Shown one piece after another: positions 24,873-33,950 of a stretch of 64,000 bases of DNA. The stretch lies in assembly GCA_947259495.1 (NCBI GenBank), contig CAMYLV010000018.1:1-64000 (forward strand). Reading direction: 5' to 3'. Made by a program: the position numbers and the translations under genes. The first letter of the stretch is position 1. Every line of letters starts with the position of its first letter. The notes beneath the pieces were generated by a model, which was not told the origin of the DNA, did no database searches, and was given only the letters and a program-made list of their open reading frames with translations. This DNA comes from an uncultured Desulfobacterales bacterium. Lineage in GTDB: Bacteria; Desulfobacterota; Desulfobacteria; Desulfobacterales; JAHEIW01.

Positions 24873-27614
24873 ATGGAAAACACCGAATATCATGCTAAAT
24901 TAAAGACAAAAATAGGAACCTTCACTGTTTTTGACATTACGCGGTTGGAAAAAAGCGGTATTGCCGACATTCATCACCTGCCCTATTCGATCAAAATCCT
25001 GGTGGAAAACCTTTTAAGAAAGCTGGACGGTCGCGTTGTGCTGGAAGAAGATCTGAAAAACATCGCGCGCTGGCAAAAAAGCTATGAAACGCCGGTAGAA
25101 ATTCCTTACCACCCGGCGCGGGTGCTAATGCAGGATTTTACGGGCGTTCCGGCGGTTGTCGATCTTGCGGCCATGCGCGATGCCGTCAAAGACCTGGGCG
25201 GCGATCCGAAAAAAATCAATCCGCTGGTTCCGGTAGATCTGGTTGTCGATCATTCGGTGCAGGTCGATTATTTTGGCACCGCCGATGCCATAACCCGAAA
25301 TGTCGCCAAAGAATATGAGCGCAACGCCGAGCGCTATGCCCTGCTTAAGTGGGCCCAGAAGAGCTTTGATAATTTCAACGTCGTACCCCCCAACTCCGGC
25401 ATCTGCCACCAGGTGAATTTAGAATATCTGGGGCGTGTGGTCATGACCGAAAAAGCCGGCAATGCGACGGTGGCCTATCCGGACACCCTGGTGGGCACCG
25501 ACTCCCACACGCCGATGATCAATGCTGTTGGCGTAATGGGATGGGGTGTCGGTGGCATAGAGGCCGAGGCCGTCATGCTGGGTCAGCCTTACTACATGTC
25601 AATTCCGCAGGTCATTGGCGTCAAGCTGGTGGGCAAGCTGCCCGAAGGCATTACGGCAACCGATCTGGTATTAACCGTCACCGAATTGCTTCGCCAGCGC
25701 AATGTGGTTGAAAAATTTGTTGAATTTTTCGGGCCCGGCATGAAAAATCTGACCGTCACCGATCGGGCCACACTGGCCAACATGACCCCGGAATACGGCG
25801 CCACATTGGGCTTTTTCCCCATCGACGAGAAGACCATCGATTACCTGAAAATGACCCACCGGGCCGATCAGGCTGACATCGTTGAAACCTATGCCAAAAC
25901 GCTTGGCCTTTTCTACTCCGATACTATCGAGCCCAAATATTCCGAAGTCGTCGAACTCGATCTGGCCTCAGTGGTGCCCTGCGTTGCCGGTCCGGCCCGA
26001 CCCCAGGACCGCATCAATCTGAGCGACCTGAAGCAAAATTTTGCAACCCTGCTCGGTTGTGAATATGAACGTGACACCGATGTTGAGCATATGTCCACCT
26101 ACCACGACGAGTCCGGCTCAAAAACCATCCGCCCGGATGCCTGCTCGCCCAAAAAGAAGGCCTGTCAAGTGGTGGTAAACGGCGAATCCGTAGAACTGTG
26201 CGATGGTGACATCGTTATCGCTGCGATTACCTCCTGTACCAATACCTCCAATCCATTTGTGATGCTGGGCGCCGGACTGGTGGCCAAGAAGGCTGTTGAA
26301 AAAGGGTTGCGCGTCCCGCCATTTGTTAAGACCTCCCTGGCGCCGGGTTCAAAAGTCGTCATTGATTATCTGAAAGATGCCAAACTCCTTTCTTACCTGG
26401 AAAGCCTGGGTTTTTACCTGGCCGGTTTCGGCTGCACCACCTGTATCGGCAACAGCGGACCCCTGCCGCCTGAAATTGACAGGGCGATTAGAGATAAAGA
26501 TTTAACCGTAGCGGCCGTGCTTTCGGGCAACCGTAATTTTGAAGCCCGCATCCATCAGCAAGTACGCGCCAACTTTCTGGCATCCCCGATGCTGGTGGTG
26601 GCCTTTGCCATCGCCGGCAGCATCGATATTGATCTGACCACCGAACCGCTCGGTCAGGATTCAGACGGCCAGCCGGTACACCTGAAAGATATCTGGCCAA
26701 CCGCGGAAGAAGTTGAAAGCCTCATCCATCAGCATGTCAAACAGCAATACTTCAAAGAGGAGTATGCCAGAATATTTGACGGTGACCAATTCTGGTTAAA
26801 GCTTCCGGTGGCCGAAAGTACGACGTTTGCGTGGCAAGACCAATCGACCTACATCCGCAGGCCTCCCTATTTTCAGGGATTTGCGCTTGATATCGAACAA
26901 CCGGCTGATATTCAAAATGCCGGCGTCTTGCTGATTTTAGGAGATTCGCTGACCACCGACCATATTTCTCCGGCCGGCGCCATCCCACCGGATTATCCAG
27001 CCGGAAAATATTTGATCGCAAAAAAGGTCGCACCGGCCGATTTTAATTCCTACGGGTCCCGCCGGGGTAACCACGAAGTCATGATGCGCGGCACTTTCGG
27101 CAACATCCGCATTAAGAACAGGCTGGTGGACCCCAAAGAAGGCAGTTACACGCTTAAATTCCCCGAGCGTCAGGAGATGTTTGTCTATGATGCCGCCATG
27201 CAATACATGGCCGAAGATAAATCACTGCTGATTCTGGGCGGCAAGGAGTACGGCACCGGATCATCACGGGACTGGGCCGCAAAAGGATCCCAGCTGCTGG
27301 GCATTAGAGCCGTCATTGCCGAATCCTATGAAAGAATTCACCGCAGTAACCTGGTGGGTATGGGTGTGTTGCCGCTAACCTTCAAAAATGGCGACAGCCG
27401 GGACAACCTGGACCTGGACGGTTCGGAGACCTACACCATCACCGGCATTGAAAACATCGAGCCCCGCAAAACCCTTCATGTCCAGGCCGTTAAGCCGGAT
27501 GGCCGTGAAATTGAGTTTGCGGTCACCGCTCGGTTGAACACGGATATTGACGTTGAATACTTTAAGCACGGTGGTATTTTGCCGTATGTGTTACGCAAAA
27601 TCATGTCAGCCTAA
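24873..27614 (+). CDS. acnA: Aconitate hydratase A
   Basis: 913 aa, full AcnA/IRP type. Cluster ligands in SCTNTSNPFVMLGAGL and GFGCTTCIGNSGPLP are present, as is VGTDSHTPMINAVGVMGWGVGG. The C-terminal swivel domain has GKEYGTGSSRDWAAKG. Isomerises citrate to isocitrate with a [4Fe-4S] cluster. Followed by icd after 320 bases, so the two are consecutive TCA enzymes. Confidence 0.97.
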   Translation: MENTEYHAKLKTKIGTFTVFDITRLEKSGIADIHHLPYSIKILVENLLRKLDGRVVLEEDLKNIARWQKSYETPVEIPYHPARVLMQDFTGVPAVVDLAAMRDAVKDLGGDPKKINPLVPVDLVVDHSVQVDYFGTADAITRNVAKEYERNAERYALLKWAQKSFDNFNVVPPNSGICHQVNLEYLGRVVMTEKAGNATVAYPDTLVGTDSHTPMINAVGVMGWGVGGIEAEAVMLGQPYYMSIPQVIGVKLVGKLPEGITATDLVLTVTELLRQRNVVEKFVEFFGPGMKNLTVTDRATLANMTPEYGATLGFFPIDEKTIDYLKMTHRADQADIVETYAKTLGLFYSDTIEPKYSEVVELDLASVVPCVAGPARPQDRINLSDLKQNFATLLGCEYERDTDVEHMSTYHDESGSKTIRPDACSPKKKACQVVVNGESVELCDGDIVIAAITSCTNTSNPFVMLGAGLVAKKAVEKGLRVPPFVKTSLAPGSKVVIDYLKDAKLLSYLESLGFYLAGFGCTTCIGNSGPLPPEIDRAIRDKDLTVAAVLSGNRNFEARIHQQVRANFLASPMLVVAFAIAGSIDIDLTTEPLGQDSDGQPVHLKDIWPTAEEVESLIHQHVKQQYFKEEYARIFDGDQFWLKLPVAESTTFAWQDQSTYIRRPPYFQGFALDIEQPADIQNAGVLLILGDSLTTDHISPAGAIPPDYPAGKYLIAKKVAPADFNSYGSRRGNHEVMMRGTFGNIRIKNRLVDPKEGSYTLKFPERQEMFVYDAAMQYMAEDKSLLILGGKEYGTGSSRDWAAKGSQLLGIRAVIAESYERIHRSNLVGMGVLPLTFKNGDSRDNLDLDGSETYTITGIENIEPRKTLHVQAVKPDGREIEFAVTARLNTDIDVEYFKHGGILPYVLRKIMSA

Positions 27615-27934
27615 TGCGAGTGTTTCAAATTAAAAAAAATACTATAAGTTCTCAAATTAAATGAATATTAAGCATTTAAATTTTTTAAATTTGAAACCCC
27701 AAGGGGCTTGCCGATCTCACCGCATCTACTGTGTCAAATGCCGTCCCGCATAGTTTAACTATAGCGGAACGACATTTTCCTTGTAGCTGCGGCAACCTCG
27801 GCAATCACTCGCCCTTAATTATACTCTTCTGGGTTAATAGAGTAAACTTAGTAGACACAGCAATGGTGGTAGCAGACTTCTGTATGAACAATCGGGCTCA
27901 GAGCTGCCCTAAACCAAAAGAGAAAGGTTGAGTC
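27615..27934. other. acnA-icd intergenic region
   Basis: A long AT-rich inverted repeat (arms GTTTCAAATTAAAAAAAAT near 27632 and ATTTTTTAAATTTGAAAC near 27680) lies just after acnA and may act as terminator or mRNA-end structure. The rest shows nothing recognisable. Confidence 0.45.
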
Positions 27935-29158
27935 ATGGGAACTGAAAATCGGATCACCATTAACCGTGATGGCACCCTGAGCGTCCCGGATACGCCGCAG
28001 ATACCGTTTATCGAAGGTGACGGCATCGGACCGGAAATCTGGCGTGCGACGCGCCAGGTCATCGATGCTGCCGTTCAAAAAGCTTATGATGGCCGTAAGA
28101 AAATTTCATGGCTGGAAATTTTGGCCGGTGAAAAAGCATTTGAGAAAACCGGAAACTGGCTGCCGGATGAAACACTGGCCGACATTGAAAAGCATGCTGT
28201 TGCCATCAAGGGCCCCATGACGACTCCGGTAGGCAAAGGCATTCGCAGCCTGAATGTGTCGATCCGCCAGAAACTGGATCTATATGCCTGCGTGAGACCG
28301 GTGAAATATATTCAGTCGGTCCCCAGTCCGGTGAAAGATCCGCAAAGCGTTAACATGGTTATTTTTCGGGAAAACACCGAAGACCTGTATGCCGGTATCG
28401 AGTATCAAGCCGGCAGTCCGGATGGGGATAAAGTGCGACGATTTTTAAACGAGCAAATGGGAACTGCTTTGCCCGCCGATGCGGGGATCGGCATAAAACC
28501 CATCAGTGCGACCAATACCAAACGGCTGGTGACCAGAGCCATTGCTTATGCCCTGGAGCACGGCTTTACCAGCGTGACGCTGATGCACAAAGGCAATATC
28601 ATGAAATTTACCGAAGGTGCCTTTGCCCAGTGGGGTTATGATGTGGCTGCTGAAAAATTCAAAGACCAAACGATCACCGAAAAGGAACTCTGGGACGACT
28701 ATCAGGGCGAGCAACCTGAAAAGAAACTGGTGATCAAAGATCGCATTGCCGACATGCTCTTTCAACAGGTCCTGCTGCGACCGCGCGAATTCGGCGTCAT
28801 TGCCACGCCAAATTTAAACGGCGACTATCTGTCGGATGCCCTGGCCGCCCAGGTAGGAGGCCTGGGGATGGCACCGGGCGCCAATATCGGCGACCGCTGC
28901 GCGGTCTTCGAAGCCACCCATGGCACCGCTCCCAAATACGCCGGCCTGGACAAAGTCAACCCCAGCTCGTTAATCCTTTCGGGTGCCATGATGCTGGACC
29001 ATATGGGATGGCGCGGGGCATCACGCCTGATTCGTGACGCCCTTCAAGACACCATCAAATCCAAAACCGTCACCTATGATCTGGCCCGTCAAATCAACGA
29101 TGCAAAGCAATTGAAGTGCTCAGAGTTTGGCCAGGCGATCGTGGAGCATATGGGTTAA
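27935..29158 (+). CDS. icd: Isocitrate dehydrogenase (NADP-type)
   Basis: 407 aa. [38 protein letters not shown] (phosphate-loop Ser-free region) and the C-terminal [19 protein letters not shown] block are the decarboxylating dehydrogenase signature of the E. coli Icd family. Converts isocitrate to 2-oxoglutarate. Start backed by AGAAAGG. Ends the central-carbon block. Confidence 0.95.
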   Translation: MGTENRITINRDGTLSVPDTPQIPFIEGDGIGPEIWRATRQVIDAAVQKAYDGRKKISWLEILAGEKAFEKTGNWLPDETLADIEKHAVAIKGPMTTPVGKGIRSLNVSIRQKLDLYACVRPVKYIQSVPSPVKDPQSVNMVIFRENTEDLYAGIEYQAGSPDGDKVRRFLNEQMGTALPADAGIGIKPISATNTKRLVTRAIAYALEHGFTSVTLMHKGNIMKFTEGAFAQWGYDVAAEKFKDQTITEKELWDDYQGEQPEKKLVIKDRIADMLFQQVLLRPREFGVIATPNLNGDYLSDALAAQVGGLGMAPGANIGDRCAVFEATHGTAPKYAGLDKVNPSSLILSGAMMLDHMGWRGASRLIRDALQDTIKSKTVTYDLARQINDAKQLKCSEFGQAIVEHMG

Positions 29159-29162
29159 CCTC

Positions 29163-29273
29163 GGTGTCGGGTGTCAGGGCTTCAGAAGACAGATGACAGA
29201 TGACAAAGCCTGGAAAAGGAAGTACCCTTTCTGACCTCTGTTTTCTGTGTGCTGTCCTCTGTAACTTCCTGAC
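29163..29273. repeat. CAGAAGACAGA-type intergenic repeat
   Basis: Runs of TTCAGAAGACAGATGACAG and, on the other arm, CTGACCTCTGTTTTCTGTG form an imperfect inverted repeat. A second copy of the same kind lies at 56728-56850. Confidence 0.65.
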
Positions 29274-29303
29274 AAGCGATAAATATTGAGGGGAGAACTT
29301 TGA

Positions 29304-29636
29304 ATGGAGACCTACTATAAGCCGGAAGATCTTCCCCGGTTTGAAGAAATCGGTCAAGAGGCGCCGGAACTGGCGCGTAAATTTTTTGAATATTACAATG
29401 CCGTTTTCGCCGATGGAGAGCTGAGTGAACGCGAAAAATCGCTGATTGCCCTGGCGGTCGCGCATGCAGTCCAGTGCCCTTACTGCATCGATGCTTACAC
29501 CCGGGCCTGCCTGGAAAAAGGATCCAACCTGGCCGAGATGACCGAAGCCGTCCATGTCGTCACCGCCATCCGCGGCGGGGCTTCCCTGGTCCACGGGGTT
29601 CAGATGCGCAACATCGCGGACAAATTATCAATGTAA
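29304..29636 (+). CDS. AhpD-like (CMD family) protein of the ArsS/selenodomain cluster
   Basis: 110 aa. The AhpD/carboxymuconolactone-decarboxylase motif is HAVQCPYCIDAYTRACLEKG, with redox pair CPYC. This short family typically sits beside radical SAM proteins of the ArsS type ('peroxidase-like' partner). Probably a thiol-dependent redox protein. Only 19 bases separate its stop from the next start at 29656. Confidence 0.85.
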   Translation: METYYKPEDLPRFEEIGQEAPELARKFFEYYNAVFADGELSEREKSLIALAVAHAVQCPYCIDAYTRACLEKGSNLAEMTEAVHVVTAIRGGASLVHGVQMRNIADKLSM

Positions 29637-29655
29637 CAAGGGCCCACATCTGAAA

Positions 29656-30666
29656 ATGCCTGATCAAACAACCATAGCCGACATAAAACCGTCTTCGCAA
29701 GCCAAAGCGCCCGATATCGTGCCATTCAAGTCCAGCCTGGCCAGGCATGATCTCAAGCTTGTTCGCCAGACGACTGCGACATTGCAGATCAATCTGGGCT
29801 TTTTGTGCAACCAGACCTGCCGCCACTGTCATTTAAATGCCGGGCCGGGCCGTAAAGAAAATATGGATGCGCAGACGCTCAAGGCGGTGGTGGCCTACGC
29901 GCAGCGATGCCGTTTTGCAACCATCGATATCACCGGCGGCGCGCCGGAACTTAATCCGCTGCTGCCGGATTTGATTCAACAGATCGCACCGCTGACATCG
30001 CGAATCATGCTGCGCTCAAACCTGTCGGCCCTGCATCAAAATTTTGATCCTCTGATGGGCGTGCTCAAATCTCACCGGGTGGTCATCGTGGCATCATTTC
30101 CATCGCTGAACCTCTCCCAGATGGATGCGCAGCGCGGAGAGGGTATTTTTGAAGAAAGCATCGCCGTGCTCACAGCGCTCAACGCCCTGGGCTACGGGTG
30201 TGATGGAACCGGTCTGGAACTCAACCTGGTCTCTAATCCCACCGGTGCCTTTATGCCGTCGGGCCAGGAACAAATCGAAAAAAGATACCATCAAATTCTG
30301 AAACAAAAATGGGGGCTGACGTTTAATCGCCTGTATAATTTTGCCAATGCGCCGCTGGGCCGCTTCAAACAGTGGCTGATCCAAACGGGCAATTTTGAAA
30401 ACTACATCAACAAGCTGGTTGCCAGTTTTAACCCCTGCGCGATCGAAGGGCTGATGTGTCGAAGCCAGGTTTCGGTCTCCTGGGACGGCTACCTGTACGA
30501 CTGCGACTTCAATCTGGCGCGGGGCCTTTTTATGTGCGGCAAGAAAATCCACGTATCCGAGATGTCGGGGCCACCGGAGCCCGGCACCCCCATCATCACC
30601 GCCGATCACTGCTATACCTGTGCGGCCGGCTCGGGCTTTACATGAGGCGGCGCCATTGCAGCCTGA
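29656..30666 (+). CDS. arsS: Radical SAM protein ArsS/rSAM-SeCys, selenoprotein
   Basis: 336 aa if TGA at 30643-30645 is read as selenocysteine (residue 330), else 329. Radical SAM motif CNQTCRHC (C-x3-C-x2-C) near residue 53. The C-terminal DUF3641-type end reads CYTCAAGSGFT-U-GGAIAA, matching the family consensus CxxCxxGxGSxCxG, where the last Cys is often Sec. A hairpin CCUG-AGUU-CAGG (30662-30673) places a loop G 22 bases after the UGA, within the usual bacterial SECIS spacing. Start chosen at ATG 29656. Role in arsenosugar-like or unknown modification is inferred from family. Confidence 0.85.
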
Positions 30667-30673
30667 GTTCAGG
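30662..30673 (+). promoter_or_regulatory. Candidate bacterial SECIS hairpin
   Basis: CCTG (30662-30665), loop AGTT, CAGG (30670-30673). A G-U pair (30661/30674) can extend it. The loop G is 22 nt from the UGA. It overlaps the true stop of the selenoprotein and precedes the ribosome binding site of the next gene. Confidence 0.55.
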
Positions 30674-30686
30674 TAGGAGATACCCA

Positions 30687-32039
30687 ATGTCGACCACGCG
30701 GCCTGAACGCTTGATTGTCTTCACCCGCTTTCCCGAGCCCGGAAAAACCAAAACGCGTTTGATTCCGGTCCTGGGTAAATGGAGTGCGGCCCGCCTGCAG
30801 CGTCAGATGACCGAACACATTATCGCCACAGCGGCAACGCTAAATGGCCGAAACGGCCTGACCGTTGAAGTTCGCCACGCAGGCGGCGATGCCGGTTTAA
30901 TGCAGGACTGGTTGGGGTCGCATTTGATCTACCGGCCACAGGGCAACGGTCACCTCGGTCAGCGAATGCGAAGGGCTTTTGAGGCGGCGTTTCAGGAAGA
31001 AGCGGCGGCGGTGGTTATCGTCGGCAGCGACATACCCGGAATTTCAGCCGAGATTATTCAACAGGCCTTTGGAGCGCTTTATGAAAACGATCTGGCCCTT
31101 GGGCCGGCGCGGGACGGGGGCTATTACCTGATGGGCATCAGGCGAACCCTTGCGGCGAAAACCTATGGCCGGCTGTTTGACGGGATCGACTGGGGCACCG
31201 ACAACGTCCTTTCGCAAACCCTGCAAATTGCCAACGGTATGAAGCTCCGTTTGGCCCTGCTGGAATGCCTGGCCGATGTCGATCGGCCTGCAGATCTGCC
31301 CGCCTGGCATCAAGCGCAAAATACAGCGAACCATCAGCCGGGCGCACAAAAACTATCCATCATAATTCCGGCGCTCAACGAAGCCGCCACAATTGAGCGC
31401 ACCCTTTCTCATTTTAAAGGTGTCGAAAATCTGGAGGTAATCGTTGTTGACGGCGGCAGCGCAGATGAGACTGCCGCTCTGGCCGCATCGCAGGGTGCCA
31501 GAGTGATTCAGGCCAGCCCGGGCAAAGCCATCCAGATGAACAGCGGGGCCGCAGCGGCAACAGGTGAGGTGCTGGTCTTCCTGCATGCCGATACACTCCT
31601 GCCCGTAGACTTCAATCATCAGATCGTTTCGGCCCTGAATCAAAAAGATGTTGTGGCCGGCGCCTTTCGCTTGGCCATCGATTCGAGCGCTGCGGGTATT
31701 CACTTCATTGAGCGCATGGCCGATTTGCGCTCCCGCTATTTACAGCTACCATATGGCGACCAGGCCCTGTTTATGAAAAAATCAATTTTTAAAGCCATCG
31801 GCGGTTTCGCGGACCTGCCGATCATGGAGGACTTTATACTGGTACGCCGCTTGAAAGGCAAAGGCCAAATCGTGATTTTGCCCGATGCGGTCATCACCTC
31901 GCCACGACGCTGGCTGCATTTCGGTATTTTAAAAACATGGCTGATCAATCAGATGATCATCTTCGCCTTTTATTTGGGCATTTCCCCTGAACGACTGGCT
32001 CGCTGGTACCGCCGCGAAGCCGGTAAAAGCGGCAATTAA
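30687..32039 (+). CDS. Fused DUF2064 (GT-A) and family-2 glycosyltransferase
   Basis: 450 aa from ATG 30687 (GTAGGAG upstream). Residues about 1-210 are a CofC/DUF2064 domain (LIVFTRFPEPGKTKTRL, IVGSDIPGI, GPARDGGYYLMG). Residues about 220-450 are a TIGR04283-type GT2 (LSIIIPALNEAATIERTL, VVDGGSADETAALA, LHADTLLP, YGDQALFM). These are the two 'rSAM/selenodomain-associated transferases', usually separate genes, here fused. Probably builds the sugar part of the product of this cluster. 20 bases after the selenoprotein stop. Confidence 0.88.
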   Translation: MSTTRPERLIVFTRFPEPGKTKTRLIPVLGKWSAARLQRQMTEHIIATAATLNGRNGLTVEVRHAGGDAGLMQDWLGSHLIYRPQGNGHLGQRMRRAFEAAFQEEAAAVVIVGSDIPGISAEIIQQAFGALYENDLALGPARDGGYYLMGIRRTLAAKTYGRLFDGIDWGTDNVLSQTLQIANGMKLRLALLECLADVDRPADLPAWHQAQNTANHQPGAQKLSIIIPALNEAATIERTLSHFKGVENLEVIVVDGGSADETAALAASQGARVIQASPGKAIQMNSGAAAATGEVLVFLHADTLLPVDFNHQIVSALNQKDVVAGAFRLAIDSSAAGIHFIERMADLRSRYLQLPYGDQALFMKKSIFKAIGGFADLPIMEDFILVRRLKGKGQIVILPDAVITSPRRWLHFGILKTWLINQMIIFAFYLGISPERLARWYRREAGKSGN

Positions 32040-32057
32040 ATATGGAGAAAATTGAGC

Positions 32058-32237
32058 GTGTGGAATAGAAGAAAATTTTTAAAGTTAACCATAGCCGGAC
32101 TGATCAGCACGACGGGCATCTTTTCTTTTCTGCAGCGCTACAAACAAAAAACCATAGGTGCAAAAAACAGTTATGCGGCCCTTCTGGAACACGAGATAGA
32201 TCACCTTAACGGCGTGCTCTATATCGATTACGCGTGA
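32058..32237 (+). pseudogene. Tat signal joined to peptide-deformylase C-terminal tail
   Basis: 59 aa. GTG start with GGAG ten bases upstream; a TTG at 32052 is also possible. WNRRKFLKLTIAGLISTTG is a Tat-type signal. After about 15 residues comes LLEHEIDHLNGVLYID, the metal-binding C-terminal helix (HExxH) of peptide deformylase. The catalytic GxGLAA and EGCLS motifs are missing, so the enzyme cannot work. Most likely an internally deleted gene whose parent had a Tat signal and a deformylase domain. Confidence 0.6.
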
Positions 32238-32309
32238 GTCAGCCCCTGTTTCTGCCAATCACTTGCCCACCCCGCCAACCCTTGACTTAAATTTTCAGAC
32301 GCTTACCTT

Positions 32310-32405
32310 TATACCGTTTTCCACAATACTGTTCCGGAATACGGAAGTGCGGCATAAAGGGTTGTTGAACCTGAATACCGGAACGTTTTTTTGACAACCC
32401 CTATA
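32310..32405 (+). repeat. MITE-like repeat, copy 7
   Basis: 96 bp, TATACCGTTTTCCACAATAC to CGTTTTTTTGACAACCCC plus TATA. Near-identical to the reverse complement of 10852-10947, including the middle GGGTTGTTGAACCTGAATAC. Confidence 0.85.
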
Positions 32406-32459
32406 AAGACCGTTTTGTATGTGACAAAATCGCATTGGTATAAAGTCATTGCTGACGAT

Positions 32460-32488
32460 TTGATAAAGATGGGTAAATCTGTTATATT
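32460..32488 (+). promoter_or_regulatory. Sigma-70-type promoter upstream of PHP gene
   Basis: -35 TTGATA (32460-32465), 17-base spacer, -10 TATATT (32483-32488). Expected start near 32495, giving a leader of about 230 bases to the PHP gene. Confidence 0.5.
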
Positions 32489-32722
32489 AATATTATTATT
32501 GAGAATCTTTGAGCGGTAATGGGGCCAAAATAGCGCTGAGCGATCTGCTCCTCACGACAAGATTGCCTGCCATACATAACCATTCTCCGTTTTACAATAT
32601 CCTAAAAATTAAGCGAATACATTTGCGCGTATCTCACTCGGATTCTCTTGGGAAGAAGGATGAAGTGCGCATTTTGCAGATCCGTGTATCGATACTAGAC
32701 CAGTGAGAGGGTAAGGGTAAAA

Positions 32723-33637
32723 ATGATCGATCATCACCGTATCCAGTTTGAAAGACCCAATTTAGCGAATTTAAAAGAAAAAAATACCGTAATGGACCTG
32801 CATTTTCATTCCCACTATTCGGATGGACATAATTCGATCGAGACGATTGCCAGAAAGGCTCAGGAACTGGGTATTGGCATCGCTGTAACCGATCACAACG
32901 AAATCCGCGGCGCCGTTGAAATTGCTGAGTACCGCAATGTCCTGAGTATACCGGGCATCGAAATGACCTCCTCGGAGGGAACCCATATCCTTATCTATTT
33001 TTATCATCTGGATCAGCTTGAAACCTTTTACAATGATCACGTGATTCCCAATATGGGCAACGATATCATGAGTTCCACTGCACTTCGGATGGAAGAAATT
33101 ATCAAGCGCGCCCGTAAGTTTAAAACCGTTATCATCTTCCCCCACCCATACTGTGGAGTCTATACCGGCATTCAGAATTCATATTTCCCGGAAGAACGGC
33201 GCGAACGCATTTTTTCCATGATTGATGGCGTCGAGGTCATCAATTCTGAAAATATGAAAATATCGAACCTGCGCAGCGCCCTGCTGGGATTTAATCTGAA
33301 CAAAGGGATCACCGGCGGCAGTGACGGCCATCGTGTGGCCCAGATGGGAAGAGCCGTCACCTATGCACGCTGCCGCCGCAACCACAAAGCATTCCTTGAT
33401 GCCATTCGAAAGAATAAAACAAAGGTGGTGGGAAAGGAACTCGACCTGATCCGCAAGGTAACCTCAAATGGCGTAAAGCTTCGAAATAACATAAAAAATT
33501 ATCCGGACCTGGTTGAGAAGAATCTCAAGTATGGCTATACGGTCATAAACTCCAAATCAAAGGAAATCAAAGAAAATGTAAAGCGCAGTTGGAACGGTAA
33601 AAAAAGAGAGCGGCAGAAAACTTTCAGAGCTTTATAA
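32723..33637 (+). CDS. PHP-domain phosphoesterase
   Basis: 304 aa. DLHFHSHYSDGHNSIETIA is PHP motif 1; VTDHNEIRGA, GIEMTSSEGTHILIYFY, a FPHPY block and GGSDGHR complete the metal-binding set. The first ~25 and last ~60 residues (basic) are outside the domain. Stand-alone PHP proteins are nucleases or phosphatases; which one cannot be told. A bidirectional terminator follows at 33721. Confidence 0.8.
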   Translation: MIDHHRIQFERPNLANLKEKNTVMDLHFHSHYSDGHNSIETIARKAQELGIGIAVTDHNEIRGAVEIAEYRNVLSIPGIEMTSSEGTHILIYFYHLDQLETFYNDHVIPNMGNDIMSSTALRMEEIIKRARKFKTVIIFPHPYCGVYTGIQNSYFPEERRERIFSMIDGVEVINSENMKISNLRSALLGFNLNKGITGGSDGHRVAQMGRAVTYARCRRNHKAFLDAIRKNKTKVVGKELDLIRKVTSNGVKLRNNIKNYPDLVEKNLKYGYTVINSKSKEIKENVKRSWNGKKRERQKTFRAL

Positions 33638-33642
33638 TAAAC

Positions 33643-33683
33643 CGCAATTTCGTATTTGGGGATATTGTTATGGAAAGCGGTTA
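33643..33683 (-). repeat. MITE-like half repeat
   Basis: GCAATTTCGTATTTGGGGAT then ATTGTTATGGAAAGCGGT matches only the left end in reverse, without the hairpin end. It directly follows the PHP gene. Confidence 0.45.
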
Positions 33684-33720
33684 AATTTTATAATTTTCTA
33701 ATAACAGCTGCGACAGCAGA

Positions 33721-33762
33721 AAACAAATCGCCGGGAAATAAAAATTCCCGGCGATTTGTTTT
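33721..33762. terminator. Bidirectional intrinsic terminator
   Basis: Arms ACAAATCGCCGGGAA and TTCCCGGCGATTTGT pair perfectly over 15 bp around an ATAAAAA loop. Flanked by AAA on the left and TTTTATT on the right. Placed between the convergent PHP gene and zinc-ribbon gene. Confidence 0.9.
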
Positions 33763-33779
33763 ATTCAAAATTAGCCTTA

Positions 33780-33950
33780 TTATTCAGGGGCTTCTTTTTT
33801 TTCATCCGGATTCAAATCATTGATATCCAGGCCGCCGCAATCCGGGCAAAAAATGCGCGTTTGGCTGCCTGACCCGTCATCGGTTTCATCCAGTTCTGCA
33901 GCCATCCCCTGCCAGCCGCAATCCTGACATTCCTTGTGGTTCGCGCTCAT
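33780..33950 (-). CDS. Small zinc-ribbon protein
   Basis: 56 aa from ATG 33950, chosen because GAGGTGGGG lies just upstream. CQDCGWQG and FCPDCGGLD give two CxxC knuckles of a rubredoxin-like or zinc-ribbon fold; the C-terminus is acidic. Function unknown. Confidence 0.65.
   Translation of the reverse strand: MSANHKECQDCGWQGMAAELDETDDGSGSQTRIFCPDCGGLDINDLNPDEKKEAPE

Larger units (their letters stand above)
32238..32722. other. Intergenic region with repeat and promoter
   Basis: 485 bases. A MITE-like copy (32310-32405) and a good promoter (32460-32488) are the recognisable parts. The open frame at 32509-32706 has no ribosome binding site or family resemblance. Confidence 0.5.

Noticed and set aside
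27731-27931. 66-codon open frame before icd
   Set aside because: No ribosome binding site; composition not protein-like; probably leader sequence of icd.
32391-32406. TTGACA followed by TATAAA as a promoter inside the repeats
   Set aside because: The two boxes are only five bases apart, so they are ends of the MITE-like element, not a promoter.
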